Source of the DNA: Bedellia somnulentella
Taxonomy: Eukaryota; Arthropoda; Insecta; Lepidoptera; Bedelliidae
Assembly (NCBI GenBank): GCA_963576735.1
Contig: OY755188.1
Location: 2,170,001-2,234,000, forward strand
Length of the DNA stretch: 64,000 bases
Direction of reading: 5' to 3'
How positions within the stretch are numbered: position 1 is the stretch's first letter; every line of letters starts with the position of its first letter. Of the stretch, positions 35,601 to 50,600 are shown in pieces. A program made the translations under genes and the position numbers. The notes under the pieces were generated by a model. That model was given only the letters and a program-made list of their open reading frames with translations, made no database searches and was not told where the DNA came from.

Positions 35601-38600
35601 GGGGAATATATATATCACAAAAAAAATAGAACCATACTAACATCTACCGCATAAAATATAAAGTTTATAAATATATCTAAATAATCCAAATAAACATAAA
35701 CTATATCTATTAATTCTTCTCAAAAACTATATTATGAGCTAAACATGACAGACTAAAAAAGTAATGAAAAACCGCTGAACTATCATTATATCATCAGTCC
35801 TTCTTAAATCAGTAAGCAAACGACTTTAAAATGACTTATTTTTTTCAATTACAACTTAATATTACTATTTTCAAGGATATATAAAACAAATCCAAGGTTT
35901 ATATGCTAACTAGTCTTAATAAATATGTCACGATATGTTCCGATTATATATATAAAACATTTTTCGATATATGTGTATATAAAACAAATCATAATCAACA
36001 TTTAATATTAATTCTGGCACATTTAAGATAATGGCAGCGAAATCTTTTTTTTATGCTGAGAAAATATGATAATTTATTTAATGACATCTGTATGGTATAT
36101 ATATATAATAAAACTACAGAGTGCTCGGCACAGACTGACTGAATATTTTATTGTTTCAATGTTACAGTGACATTTCTATTTTGACATCTACATCTCATTA
36201 CAAATGTAGTTGCACTTAAATAAACAATAGGTGTCGCTATAGTATATAGTCGCTATAATATTATTTTAGATACAAATTTAACACGCTCCCATATCAAAAT
36301 AATCGGCACATGGATATTAAAAAAAAAATGTACATAAATAAAACAAGTTTACATGGAAGTTACACCTAACTGTTCAACAAAATTATTATGCTTTTGACAA
36401 CTCAAACTTTTTGTAAATATATCTGCAGGCATAGAATTAGTATTTAAGTACTCTATTTTAATACAATTATTTTCAACTGCTGTTCTGACAAAATGAAATC
36501 TAATATCTATATGCTTGCTTCGTTTATGGAATACAGAATGTTTAGTTAACAATTGTGCACTCTGGTTGTCATTATTTAACAATACAGGCAAATCATTTCT
36601 ACATTTCAACTCAAATAACAAGTTCTTTAAGTATATAGCTTCCTTACTTGCTTCACATATGGCCATATACTCAGCTTCTGTGCTTGACAGAGCTATTGTT
36701 GACTGCTTTTTGCATTCAAATGAAATTACACTACCAGACATTTTGAACATGAAACCTGTATAAGATTTGCGGTCAATACAATCTGATGCCCAATCTGCAT
36801 CGGCATAACCTATCAGATCTAAATCATCCTTTACAAATTTCAAACCAAAATGTTTAGTTTTTTTCAAATACTTTAAAATACGCTTTGCATGCTTCCAATG
36901 AGTTTCATTATGATTGTTATTAAACTGGCTAAGGTAACAAACAGGAAAAAATATATCAGGTCGGGTTAACATTGACAAATAGAGCAAACTTCCTATTAAC
37001 TGCTGGTAGGGGTATTTTTTAGAACAATTATTATCACCCTTTTCAAGCTTTAAGTTTACTTCCATGGGTGTACTGACTGGGTTACAATTTTTCATATTAA
37101 ACTTATTCAACAAATGATCAACAAATTGTTCCTGGTCTACAAAAATCACATTATTTTCCCTTCTAACCCTCATACCTAAACATTGTCTTATCTTACCCAA
37201 GTCTTTCAACTTAAACTTACTTGTTAAATGATTTTTGAGAAGTTCAGTTTCCTTTTGACTGTTAGAAAAAACAAAAAAATCATCTACAAACAAAGCCACA
37301 TATATTCTAGCATTATTATTAAGTTTACACTTTGTTTTCTTTATTACTACATTCAAAGTTCTGAGGTAAGCTCATATACACATTTTCATTTAAATAACCA
37401 TTTAAAAATGCTGTAGTAACATCTAAGTGAGTATTATCTAAGTTATATTTGACACTTAATGCAAACAACAATCTTAATGTTGAATGACGGACAACTGGGG
37501 AGAATGTTTCTGTATAGTCTATTCCTGCCTTTTGGGAGAATCCTTTGGCGACTAGACGAGCACGGTATCTCACATTATTATCACAGTCCACTTTTTTCTT
37601 AAACACCCACTTACACTCAACCACTGTAGCTTGCTCTGGCCTGTTCACCACATCCCAAGCTTTATTTTCTTCGAATGATTTTAGTTCCTCCTGCATAGCT
37701 TTACACCATTCCTCTGATTCTGGTCCATTTACAGCCTCTTCATATGTTATCAGTTGTTCTGCACATAAATTTAAGTCTGTTTCAACACACATATTACTAT
37801 AGCCATATCTGTCAGGTTTTTTCCTTTCTCTAACAGCTTTATCTGGTTTTTCACTCTCAATTAAATCTTTCAACTCCTTTGCTGGTATACTGTCAAAAAA
37901 TTCATCTGAACTACTCTGTGAGCTTGATTCTGCTATGTAAGTACTGTCATTATTGTTACTTTTCACTGTACCAGTTGACACTTCAGAGTCTGAGTCATCA
38001 GAATCTTTATTCTGACCAAGATTGTCAGGTGAGGACACATTGTTTTCATTTATTGTTGCTTGCACTATTTCTGAATTATCCTGCTCCATGACAGTAACAT
38101 CCCTGCATGTTATCACTTTATTGGTACTGGGATTGTACAGCCTGTACCCCTTTATATTATCAGCATACCCAACTAAGTAATGCTTTTCTGCCTTTTTATC
38201 CCATTTCAGTCTTTTTTGTTTAGGAATGTGAGCCATAACTGTGCTTCCAAACAATCTTAGATGACTGACATTTGGCTTGCAGCCAGTCCAAAGTTCATAA
38301 GGAGTTTTTTTGTTCATCCCTGAAGCAACTGTTCTATTTTTTAAGTACACAGCTGTGTGAACTGCTTCTGCCCAAAACCTTTTCTCAAACTTTGCATCAT
38401 AAAGTAAACATCTGGCTCTCTCCACAATAGTGCGGTTAAATCTCTCACACATCCCATTTTGTTCTGGGGTATATGGGTTGGTGCGCTGATGTATTATGCC
38501 ATGTTGTTTTAAATAGTTCTCCATTTCATTTGAGCAAAATTCTGTGCCATTGTCTGTCCTTAGAACTTTTATACTGCAATTCCTCTGTTTTTCAATCATA

Positions 38601-41600
38601 ATCTTGAATTCTTTAAAACAGGAGTAGACTTCACTTTTTTTCTGCAAAAAATAGACAAATGACATTCTACTATAGTCATCCACAAATAGCAAGAAATATC
38701 TGGATGAGCCAATTGATTTGGTTTCCATCGGCCCACACACATCTGCATGAATCAAATCAAGGACATGCATACTTCTATTACTGCTATGTGGAAATGGCAA
38801 TCTGGTTTGTTTGGCTTCACAGCACACTGTGCAATTGAACTTGCTGATCTCAGCTTTCTTGTCAAATTCTAAGCCGTCAACCGCACCCTCTCTCATGTCA
38901 TTCATGTCTTTGCTATTTATATGTCCAAGTCTTCTGTGCCAAATTACATTTGATATCGTTGTTGCTGAAGCCGCGAACAAACATGCTGACCTGGTGTTTA
39001 ACTTGTAGACCCCATTTATTAACTGTGCTATGCCAATCAGTTCCTTCTGCCGATTTCTGATGTAACAAAATTCCTGATGAAAACTGACTTTGTTACCATG
39101 CTTTATCAGCTGACTGACAGACAATAAGTTGGTGGTGAGTGTGGGAATACATAACACATCTTTGACAGCAATATCAAATTCCTTGTTGTTCACAACAGTC
39201 GTAATTTGTGTATCTCCAGAGCATAATACAGGCATAGTTGTTCTGTTTGCAACTATAATCTCCTTTGTAGTTAAATTACTTGACGCATTTTTTATGTTGT
39301 CTTGGCTGATCATCATATGACTACTGGCACCAGAGTCAATGTACCATTCATGCTTATCAAAACTGCCGTTAAGAAATACTGCACTGAATGCATTTACCTT
39401 TTTTTCCTTTGTTTGCGGACATTGGTTTTTATAATGACCGGTTTGTTTACATTTATAGCATTTAATCACTTTGACATTGACAGGTCGGTTTGACGTTTCA
39501 ACTGTTTTGACAACTTTATTTCCTTTACGGCGCTGCCAACTTTTAGATGCTAAAAATGCGCTTTCAGTTTCACTGCTACCAACATTATCACTCATGTCCA
39601 ACAGTTTGGATTTTATGACGTCAGCAGATATGGCCAACCCAGAATGTTCGATCGCCATGATCATGGGCGAAAATTTATCCGTCAATCCTGCTAACAACAG
39701 CGATCCTATCCATTCTTCATTAATGTCGAAACCCGTTCCTCTTAATTTTTGCGCCGTATCTATGACCTGCGTAACGTATGCCGTCATTGTCTCACTGTTC
39801 TCGAGGCGTATGGAAATCAAATTTCGTAGCAAGCTAATCCTTCGTGTGAAACCACAGTCGTCGAATAGCGTCTTGAGTTTTTTCCATATGTCTACAGCGG
39901 TTTTTTCACTCTTGATATGTACGTATAACGACGAATCTATTGTCATCACCAATTTTGCTTTTGCCTTTTGTTCGTCAACGGTCACTGTGTTGCCGCCATT
40001 TTCGGCTTCTTGTTTGTTGATGTCGACGCCATCCAAAATTAAGAAATTCTCGGCCGCGAATGCCCACTCATCATAATTTTCACGACCCCGGAGCTTCGGA
40101 ACATTAACAATATAACTGCCAGCCATTTTTTACAGTATTTCCAAAAACAAATTACAATTTAAAGCGAGACTGGGTTCATAACCTAATAAAACTACAGAGT
40201 GCTCGGCACAGACTGACTGAATATTTTATTGTTTCAATGTTACAGTGACATTTCTATTTTGACATCTACATCTCATTACAAATGTAGTTGCACTTAAATA
40301 AACAATAGGTGTCGCTATAGTATATAGTCGCTATAATATTATTTTAGATACAAATTTAACAATATATTACACAATATTGTATATATAATACACATATATA
40401 TGTTTGAGTGAGTATGTTTATGTTTATTTTATTGGTATATTTATTTTTACATTTATAATTAATACATAGTTAACATTTAATTTTACTGTCAAATTTAAGA
40501 AGTACTAAAGAGCTTATTCCATTTGTCTGAATGAAGACGTCTGAAAGCCACAGAATCTGAATTCAGACTAGTGGAATAACGTTCAGAACGCGCTTCTGAA
40601 AAGTAGACAAATTGTGTAGTGGAATAACAAGCGTCTGCGGCAGTAACTTCGAAGGACGTCTGAATTCAGAAACGACAAAGTGTAATGGAATAAGCTCTTT
40701 AGGTTCCATATTTTATTGGTGAAATCTATTAGGCTAATGTGTGTTAAAAGTGTATCCTAATTTTAAGTATCACAGCTGTTTGTTTTCCTTGTGTAAATAA
40801 ATAAAAATAAATAAAATAAAATATCGATACTCACACTACACAAACTTTTCTGCGCATCCGCCATAGCCCTTAGTAATAGAGTAGGGCAGGCAGCGGCTCG
40901 AGGCCTCGGTCTTACTACGCTTAGAGGCGCGCGAGATCTAATTTAAACAAAGAAAAGATTTGAATCTTTTTGTTCATGAAAACCTCAAGTGGGGATTATT
41001 ACTAATAAATAAAGAATAAATAAAGTAAATGAGATTTTCATGAAAAAAAACATTCAAATTATGTGATAGTTAGGCGTTCTCAACATTTGCATTCTATCTG
41101 AAAAGGTAGAGAAGTGGCCTTCCGAATTTGTAAAAAAAATCGGAGGTAGGAACGCAAACACTTCTTAAAAGTGTAAGAAAAGAAACAAAGCATAGAAGAA
41201 TTTCGCGCTGGCAGCCATTGACACGGTAGCTCAATTGGCAGAGCGACGGGGGCGTATACCCGAGGTCGCGGGTTCGATTCCCGCCTGTGTCGAAATTTTT
41301 CTATCCTTTATTTAGACTTCATTTATTAGTAAAGAAAAGATTTTTATTTCCAACCGCTAAATTAAAAACTGCTGTGTAGTGTCGGCTTAGAATAGCACTA
41401 CCCCATTATTTTCGGTGGGTGTACGTAAGAGGCGTCTAACGATATTGGGGCCTTCAAGGGATTTTTAGGCGATGCGGTTGAAGACCCATCACCAACAACC
41501 TTTATTTTACCATCTTCATCTGTAGACCTATCATCAACCATTCTTTAATATACAAAACTTTCCCTCACTTAACCTGTTAAAGTGGCTGAGGATTTTCTAA

Positions 41601-44600
41601 TTCTGAAGCTCTGGCTACCCCTTTTTGAGTGTTCAGGAAAGACAGAGTACACACATGCATACATACATTTACTCACGGCTTTAATTCCCTAGAAGGGGTA
41701 GCCAGAGCTAGGGAATTAGAAATTCCTCAGCCACTTTTGGAAAGATGTGTGGGGAAAAGATGGTATAATAAAGGTTGTTGGTGATGGGTCTTCAACCGCA
41801 TCGCCAAAAAATCCCTTAAAAGCACCAATACCGTTAGTCGCCTCTTACGTACACCCACCGGTATAAATGGGGTAGAGCTATTCTAAGCCGGCGCTACACA
41901 GCAAAACAGAGACAGAGTACCTAAGCTACAAATGCCAACATCAATGACAATATTATGAACTTTATTTACTCACGGCTATATATCCGTAAAAGGGGTAACC
42001 AGAGCTTCCGAATAGGAAATTATTCAGCCACTTTGATTGGTCTCCAACTGCATCACCCAAAAACACTTAAAAGCCTCAATGCCCTAAGTCGCCTTTTACG
42101 TACACTCGCGGGAAAACATGAAGTGGTGATATTCTAAGCCGGGACTACACAGCAAATTTAACATACAAAACATACATACATACATATACTCACGGCTATA
42201 AATCCCGAGAAGGGGTAGCCAGAGCTAAGGAATTAGAAATTCCTCAGCCACTTGAGTGGGGAAAAGATGGTAAAGTAAAGGTTGTTGGTGATCGGCTTAG
42301 AATAGCACTTCCCCATTTCTTCCGGTGGGTGTACGTAAGAGGCGACTAACGGTATGAGGCTTTTAAGGGATTTTTGGGCGATGCGGTTGGAGACCAACAT
42401 ATAAAACTATGCAAAATTAACAACTTACTTGGGCACTCCTTTTTTGATATCAGCACCATCAGCATTATCGGAAGTGGATTTCTTTGTAGATTCAGTAGTC
42501 ACTCGACTCTTAGACTTTGGCCAGAAATCTGGCTCTCTTTCGGGTGTGAAACTGAAATGTTAAACACCAACAGTCAAAATCTATTTTTACTTTGACAGTA
42601 CTTGTAGCATGACACGTGTTCAAATCCCGGGTCGGGCCTACACCAATTTGTCTTTCTGAAGTCATTTTTTTCGTAACATGGTTAATTTATCATGGTTGTT
42701 AACGGTGAGGTGATTTATGATGAACTGAGTATTTCACGATATACATTTTCCTAACATAACTGATAACAGTCCTTACCTTCCAAAGGTTTTCAATTTTCCA
42801 ATTTTAGTGATAAGACTTATCACTAAAATTGGAAAATTTTTTTGTTAGTAAATAGTTTTGTACGGTTCAGATGTCTCATAAGCAGCTCTCGTATTATTTA
42901 CGCTATTATTTATTTATTAACACCAAACATACCAAAAATTAATAAATAAAGGAAAGAAAAATTTCGACACAGGCAGGAATGGAACCCGCGACCTCGGGTA
43001 TACGCCCCCGTCGCTCTGCCATTGAGCTACCGTGTCAATGGCTGCCAGCGCGAAATTCTTCTATCCTTTATTTCTTTTACACGTTTAAGTAGTGTTTGCG
43101 TTTCCTACCTCTATACTTCCTTTTTACTAATTCGGAAGGCCACTTGTCTATCTTTTCAGATAGAATGCAAATGATGAAAACGCCTAACTATCACATAGTT
43201 TAAATCTTTTTGTTCATGAAAACCTCATGTGGGGATAAAATAAATAAAATAAAATAATCATTTATTTCAAAATAAAAAGATAAATCTTTGTTTTTTGAAC
43301 GTCAAATTTTAACTTAATACTAAGTTTACTTCGGATTCGGAAGGTGTTTTGTTGAGAGAAGAACCCGTAAGAAACTCGTCAACACACATCTTTTTTTAAC
43401 GTCCATTACAATTTTGGTGTTAGCCCGGAAACATCCTGCACAGAGCCCTGATGACACCAAGCCACTTCATCATTAATGTAATCATTGACATTGTAATAGG
43501 CTTTCGAACTAAGATTTCTTTTAACTGCTGCCTTGAATTTTGTTTCTGTTAAATTTAAAATGTCCTCAGGTATTTTATTATACATTTTTACGCATAACCC
43601 CATGAAAGATGTATTTACTTTTGACAATCTGTATTTTGGTACTGATATTTTATTGTTGTCTCTCAGGTTTCGAATATGTCTGTCACAATTTTTCACAAAA
43701 GAGGCCTGATTTTTTCTTACATACATAATATTTTCATAAATATATTGACATGGCAGTGTCATTATATTTATTGTTTTAAACAATTCCCTCAGGGAATCTC
43801 GGGATCTCAAATTGTATATAGCTCTTATTGCTCTCTTTTGGAGAATAAATATGGAACCAACATCAGCTGCTCTGCCCCAGAGTAAAATACCGTAAGACAT
43901 TACACTATGAAAATAGCTGTAATAAACTAATCGAGCTGTCTGTACATCTGTCAAATGTCTTATTTTCCTAACGGCATATGCAGCACTACTTAGCCTGCCA
44001 GCTAGTGAGCTAATGTGGGGTCCCCATTGGAGCTTGGAGTCCAGAGTTATCCCTAAGAAAACTGTGTTATCCGAAAATACTAACTTTTCATTATTTAAAA
44101 TTATTTCGTTATCAACGCACCTAACATTAGGTAATACAAATTTAATGCATTTGGTTTTTTTACCATTCAGTACAAGATTATTGGAAGCAAACCATGTTTG
44201 AATCTGTGAAACCGTGTTATTCACCTCGTCAATATTCTGATTATTTCTTTCAACGTCAAATACTAAAGAAGTATCATCAGCAAATAACACTATCTCGGAC
44301 ATTTTCTCGACCATGAACGGCAAATCATTAATATAAACTAAAAATAAAAATGGGCCCAAAATAGAACCCTGCGGAACACCCATTTTTACATGAGTTCCAG
44401 GTGATATTGCATTATTGATTTGCACTTTCTGTATCCGATCCGAAAAGTAAGACTTTATTAATTTAAGTGCGTCACCTTGTATGCCATAATGTTCTAATTT
44501 AATAAAAAGGATTTCATGATCTGCACAATCAAATGCCTTCGTAAGATCGCAAAACAAACCAATAGCATCATTTTTGCGTTCCCACGAATCAAAAATGTGT

Positions 44601-47600
44601 TTCATTAAGGCAACGCCTGCATCGGTGGTAGAGCGGCCCTTCGTAAAGCCAAATTGTTTTGGATGAAACAATTTGTTTGAAGCGAAATGCAAAAGCATTT
44701 GATTGAACATTAGTTTTTCGAATATTTTACTTAAAACTGGCAGAATTGATATGGGTCTATAACCATCAGGACTAATTTTATCTCCTCCGGATTTAAGAAG
44801 TGGTACAATTTTACTATGCTTCATGAGATTTGGAAAGATTTTATTTCTTATACATTCATTAAATATATCTGCTAAATATGGAGCCAAAGTTACAATAAAA
44901 TTATGGCAAACTTTCACTGACATACCCCAAATGTCTTCAGAACTTTTTAGTTTAAATGATTTAAAACATTTTTCGATATCTGTAGGGCTGACATCTTTAA
45001 AACAAAACAAAGTTTCGCATCTATCAACATTTTGTTGTAACAAATGTTGAGCTTTTATGACCGATGTGTTTAAATATTCAGTTGTTTTTGATGGTATGTC
45101 AGTAAAATATTTTTCAAAAATACAAGCGATTTCCTCATTAGAGGTAGTCAGACCTTTATCAGATCGAACACAGAACTCCTGATCACATGGTTTACCTCGG
45201 CCTGTTTGGGTGTTGATAATATTCCACACTGTTTTAACTTTATTATCGGATGTTCGGATACGTCGGCTTAGGTATCTGGCTTTAGCCTCTTTACATACTT
45301 TATTAAATATTTTTGAGTATTTTTTTACATATTCACTCAATTCATTATTATTACTATAAGCTTTTTGATCATATAAATCGAAGAGTTTTTCTCTTGATCT
45401 ATAAATACTTGGTGTTGCCCACTCACAAAACTTAAATTTACTGGTAATAGTTAAATTTTTTACATTGAAAATTTCATTAAACTCATTTATCAGAACATTA
45501 TAAAAGATATCATAGCTAGTATCTGAGTTTTTATTAATTGTAAATGTAGGCAACTTAGAGCTTATTATATTTATATATTTTTCTACTTTACTAGCAGTAA
45601 TATGCCTTTTTTTAATAAAAATTTTTGGTTCTGGTATCTCTAGAGGAAAGCTAACAAAAAGGCCGCTGTGATCAGACTTTAGTTTATTTATAACACTTTT
45701 ACTTGAAAAATCTGCATTAGTAAATACATTATCTAAGCATGTTTTGATTCTAGTCGGTTCCAAGAATAAATTTTCTAAATTGAACGATTGGAATAAACTC
45801 ATCAACCGTGTTTTAAGATAACTGTCTTGTAGGAGATCCACATTGAAGTCTCCACATATTATTATACGTTTTTTATTCCTGAAAACTTTGCTTAATACAT
45901 CTTCCATTACATTTTCGAATTTATCATAATTTTGGTTATAAGGGGGTCGATACACACATACTAAGAAATAGTTTTTTAACTCTATGCAGGATAATTCCAC
46001 GACTTGCTCAACGCTTAACTTTACAATATCATTACGAATTTTTGATTTAATATTATTTTTTAAAAATATAGCGGAGCCACCACGGGCTTTAGAATTGCGG
46101 CAGTAGTTGCTAGCTAAATAATAGTTTTCAAAACCAAATATGAGTTCGCAATTCTTAAGCCAGTGTTCAGTAACACATAAACAATCTATTTCATATTTTT
46201 CCAAAAACAGTTCTATTTCTAATTCTTTACAAGAAAACCCCTGAGTATTTTGACATACAAGTTTAAACTGGGAGACTCCTTGTAAAGTATTCTTTTTATT
46301 AATATTGCCAGATTATTACTAATAAATAAAGAATAAATAAAGGAAAGAAAAATTTCGACACATTTCCTTTATTTATTCATTATTTATTGGTAATAATCCC
46401 CACATGAGGTTTTCATAAACAAAAAGATTTAAATTATACCAAAAAATTACTTGAAACTTCAACCCTTTACTACCTTAACTTTATTACTATTTCACCTTTC
46501 AGGGCTTCGACTTTTAGCTTTATCTCTCTTGCTATCCGATTTCTTAGAATCTGTACTCTTATCTTCTTCTCTATTGCCAAGTCTTTGCCGTACTGGTCTT
46601 TTGGGTAGATTTAGTTCTATTTGTGGTAGTGGTTCTAGTTCTACTGGAGATTCTATCAGTTTTTGAAGTATTGGGACTGTGGGAATTGGTGTGGTGGGGT
46701 TCGCAGCTGTTGTTTCCGTTTTTGCAGAGCCGGCTGATATTTCCTGTAATGAATATCATGATTTGTAGAACAGAAACTAGTTCAACAATGAAAGAAATTT
46801 GGTCACCAATGATACAATATTTTAGTAACTTTACCCATTCTACTTTCAAAAGTGGTTAAGGAATTTGTATTTTTCACGCCATGGCCACACTGATTCGGGA
46901 TTAAGCAGTTTTTATTGTATGATGATCATGTGTGAATGGTATACAACTATAAACTAAGTGGAAGATATTAACATTCTTACCTGTATAACATCATCAGCAA
47001 AATCGTTCATCAACTCTTCCGCTTCTGTTCTGATATTTAAAAAATCTTCATCATCCGACATTGTATCTAACTGTTCTGCTAATTTATTTTTGAGGCCCTC
47101 AATTTTTGCTTCTATTTCATTAATTTCTTTAATCTGGGCTGCGGTAGCCTCAGAAGTTACTTTTTCAGTAACAATATTTTGTTCAGTGACTGTTTCTTCA
47201 GTAGCGGCTATCAAATTATCTTCTGGTTGAGTTAATATTGTTGCAGGATCAATGATAGGTTTAATTGGTCTTTTAGGTTCTAAATCTTTTGGTTTAACAT
47301 CTATGATATCTTCTTTAGTTGTTTCTATTAAAACACCATGATTTTTAAGAATTTGACCTGCAAATACATCTGTAATTGAAGGCTCCGATTCTTTTTCTAT
47401 ATTCATTAGTAAAGGCGGTATATTTGGTCTAATCATGTTAGTTTCGTCTTTATTTTTCTTTTTTAGTTTATGTTCTTTCTTTTTATGTTTACTATCCTTA
47501 GAACGCTTTTTGATTTTCTTAAGATCATCTTTCTTCTTTTTGCTTTTAGATTTTTCTTTCTTATCTTTAGATTTATGCACTTTGGATTTGTGTTTGTCTC

Positions 47601-50600
47601 GAGATTTTACTGTAGGGTCAGCAGCATCTGAGAAATAAAATATATCGTGGTGATAAAGGTGAACAAGGTTGTATGTATTCTTGGATAATATTACATTTTT
47701 TGGAGTAACTCAACCCTGGATGAACCTCAGTAATAGTATTTCAAAATTTTAACTTCACTTTGACATGCAGGACAGTATTTGCTAAGATGCATTTAAGTTT
47801 TGGTTACTTTGGGCTGTGTTTTTTTTCTCTGCTCTATACTATCATTTCAGTCACATAAATGGGGAAGTGCTATTCTAAGCCAACACTACACAGCATACTA
47901 CTTCCGGTAACTGTACGTAAGAGGCGACTAATTGGGGCTTTTAAGGGATTTTGGCAATGCGGTTGGAGACCCATCACCAACAACCTTTATTTTTACCATC
48001 TTTTCCCCACTCACATTTCCAAGTGGCTGAGGAATTTCTAATTCCTTAGCTCTGGCTACCCCTTCTAGGGATTGACAACCGTGAGTATATGAATGTATGT
48101 ATGTTCAGTCACATTTAATGTCCCATAATTTATTGTCAGCCCCAGCATTTGTAGGATATTAGGAAGACCTATTTATATGGTATGATTATGAAAAATCTCA
48201 AGTGAATCTGTGACAACATAGCAATCAATACTCTCCATTTCCTTCAATTTCAAATAATCTCCTGCACCATAAAACTGACTTACTCTTAACAACCGGAGCA
48301 ACAGTGACTTCCTGCAACTTTTTCAGCACCTGATGGAGCCAGTTAACAAACATCATGGTGTTCTCCCCAAGGAACAACTGTAAGTCATCTTCCATCTGGT
48401 CTCGGGTCCGTTTGTTTGCTATCATCACCATCACATAGTCTGGGAGCTCATCATCTGTAATAAGTAATAAGATGTTGAAATAAAAATGTGAAATAATTAA
48501 AACGTTTTTGTTCTTGAAAACCTCATGTGCCGATTGTTTCTAATAAATAAAAAATATATAGAGGAAAGAAAAAAAAAAAAGTGGTTGTCCGAATTAGTAT
48601 GAAATTGCTGTGTGACACTACACTTAGCTTACTACACTTGGCTTAAAATAGCACTACCCCATTTCCTCCGGTGGGTGTACGTAAGAGGCGACTAACGGTA
48701 TTGGGGCTTTTAAGGGATTTTTGGGCGATGCGGTTGGGGACCCATCACCAAAAACCTTTATTTCACCATCTTTTCCCCACGCAACTTCCAAAAGTGGCTG
48801 AGGAATTTCTAATTCCCTTGCTCTGGCTTCCCCTTCAAGGGAATCCGTGAGTATATGTATCCATGTATGTATGTCGGAGGTAGGGAACGATTTCGATTGA
48901 GCGAAAGAACAATTTCGCACTAGAAGCCACTTGACACTATAGCTCAATTGACAGAGCGACGGGGGCGTATTCGGAGGTTGTGGGTTCGATCCCCGCTGGT
49001 GTCGAAATTTTTCTTTCCTTTATTAATCCTTTAAATATTAAATAGTTTTTGATCGTTATTTTCAGATATCATAAAAACATTGTTATTATTAGTTAGCCGT
49101 GTGGTGCCGGCTTTATAATGGCACTGCCCATTTCTACTGCCTTTTGTAAGAGGCGACTAAGGGTAAGTGGGCCTTTTTGAGTTGAGGCCTATCACCGACT
49201 ATACTTTATTTCTACCATCTTGTCCTCTATCAACTTCCAAATGCGGCTACAGAGTTTCTAACTCTGAAGTTCTGGCTACCCCTTTTTCGGATTTATGGCC
49301 GTGAGTGTATGTATGTATTATATGTTATTATTTTTCAATTCTGTATAACATATTTTAATTTATCATGGTTGTTAACGATGAGGGAAAACATCGTGAGGAA
49401 ACCCACATGGCTGAGTTGTACTTAGTCATGTGACAGTGTATTCGTACAAAAACGGCGATAGGCCTGCCCCCTATCACGTGAGTACACTGTCCATGCAAAA
49501 CGTAGGTACTCTGAACACCAGGTGACAAAGTCACGTGATGTTCAGAAGTATTAGTACCTCTGCCAACCCCTTCGGGGATATTCGGCGTGAACGTTTATGT
49601 TTATATGTTTATTTAAATTATATAGGCCTCTCCCATAGATCATCACCTGTGCTGCCTTCGTTCATCGGCTTCCTTCTTCCGGTACCTTGTTCCCACAACC
49701 TACCCACACTACATCGTCCAGTATACGCAGCCGTTGCAGCGGCCTATATGATTTGCAACTCTTTGGGCTGTGGCATACCCAGATTCAGATTTGATTGCAC
49801 ATATAAACTTCTATAATATGCCACTAAACTGCCCTTCGTGTAACTCCCATTAGAAGAGTCTCAGAAAGTCTAGAAGAGTGGAATATCGGAGAAGATTATG
49901 ACGCAGCTTCAATGCTCCCTTGAATTCGACGGTTGACCCCAATCTTTAAGTTAGCTGTCCCTCTAATTAATGGAATGGTCTGTCCTGACTATACATAGCG
50001 GCCTGCCCCCTGCTACCTCGATTCACTGTCCAACCAAAACATGGGTACTTCAAACACCAGGTGACAAAAATGGTGTTCAGAAGTATTAGATCCTCTATCA
50101 CCCTTTTGGAGAATTACGGCGGCGTTTGAGTTGAGTTGGTCGATCAATAACTTTGAGTATTTAAAAGTGGTAACGACATTATAACTATTTCTGTCTTATT
50201 GATTCTTTGTTATTGATTATGTCATTAAAGGGCGGCTACTAACACAAGGACAAAGATGTCCTTCAAACCTTATAGCTAATTTTAAAATAGAAATGATGCC
50301 TTTTATTTGATTTTGATAACAGTACCAAACTCAAATATTTACGACATAAATCACCGAAGTGGTAGGCAGGGCTACATTAAGGTTATAACATCATTTAAAT
50401 CTTTTTGTTCATGAAAACCTCATGTGGGGATTATTACTAATAAATAAAGAATAAATAAAGGAAAGAAAAATTTCGGAGGTAGGAAACGCAAACACTACTT
50501 AAACGTGTAAACGAAATAAATCCATAAAGGATAGAAGAATTTCGCACTGGCAGCCAACTGACACGGTAGCTCAGTCGGCAGAGCGTCCGGGGTGTTTACC

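Larger units (their letters stand above)
36106..40361 (-). mobile_element. Ty1/copia-type LTR retrotransposon with damaged RT
   Basis: 4256 bp, minus strand, in a Nab2 intron. The two 178 bp LTRs (36106-36283, 40184-40361) are identical as far as I can read. A 5 bp duplication ATATA flanks the element (36101-36105 and 40362-40366). Directly inside the 5' LTR is GGTTATGAACCCAG, which resembles the copia half-tRNA primer site (initiator Met tRNA anticodon region). The pol frame is broken within reverse transcriptase. Copia elements insert by their own integrase; here the host transcript runs the same way as the element. Confidence 0.95.
43195..46436. mobile_element. Family C arm pair split by the LINE
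   Basis: 43195-43236 (TTTAAATCTTTTTGTTCATG...GGGGAT) and 46311-46436 are one element: long left arm, short loop, long right arm, with no tRNA-like core. Confidence 0.85.
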
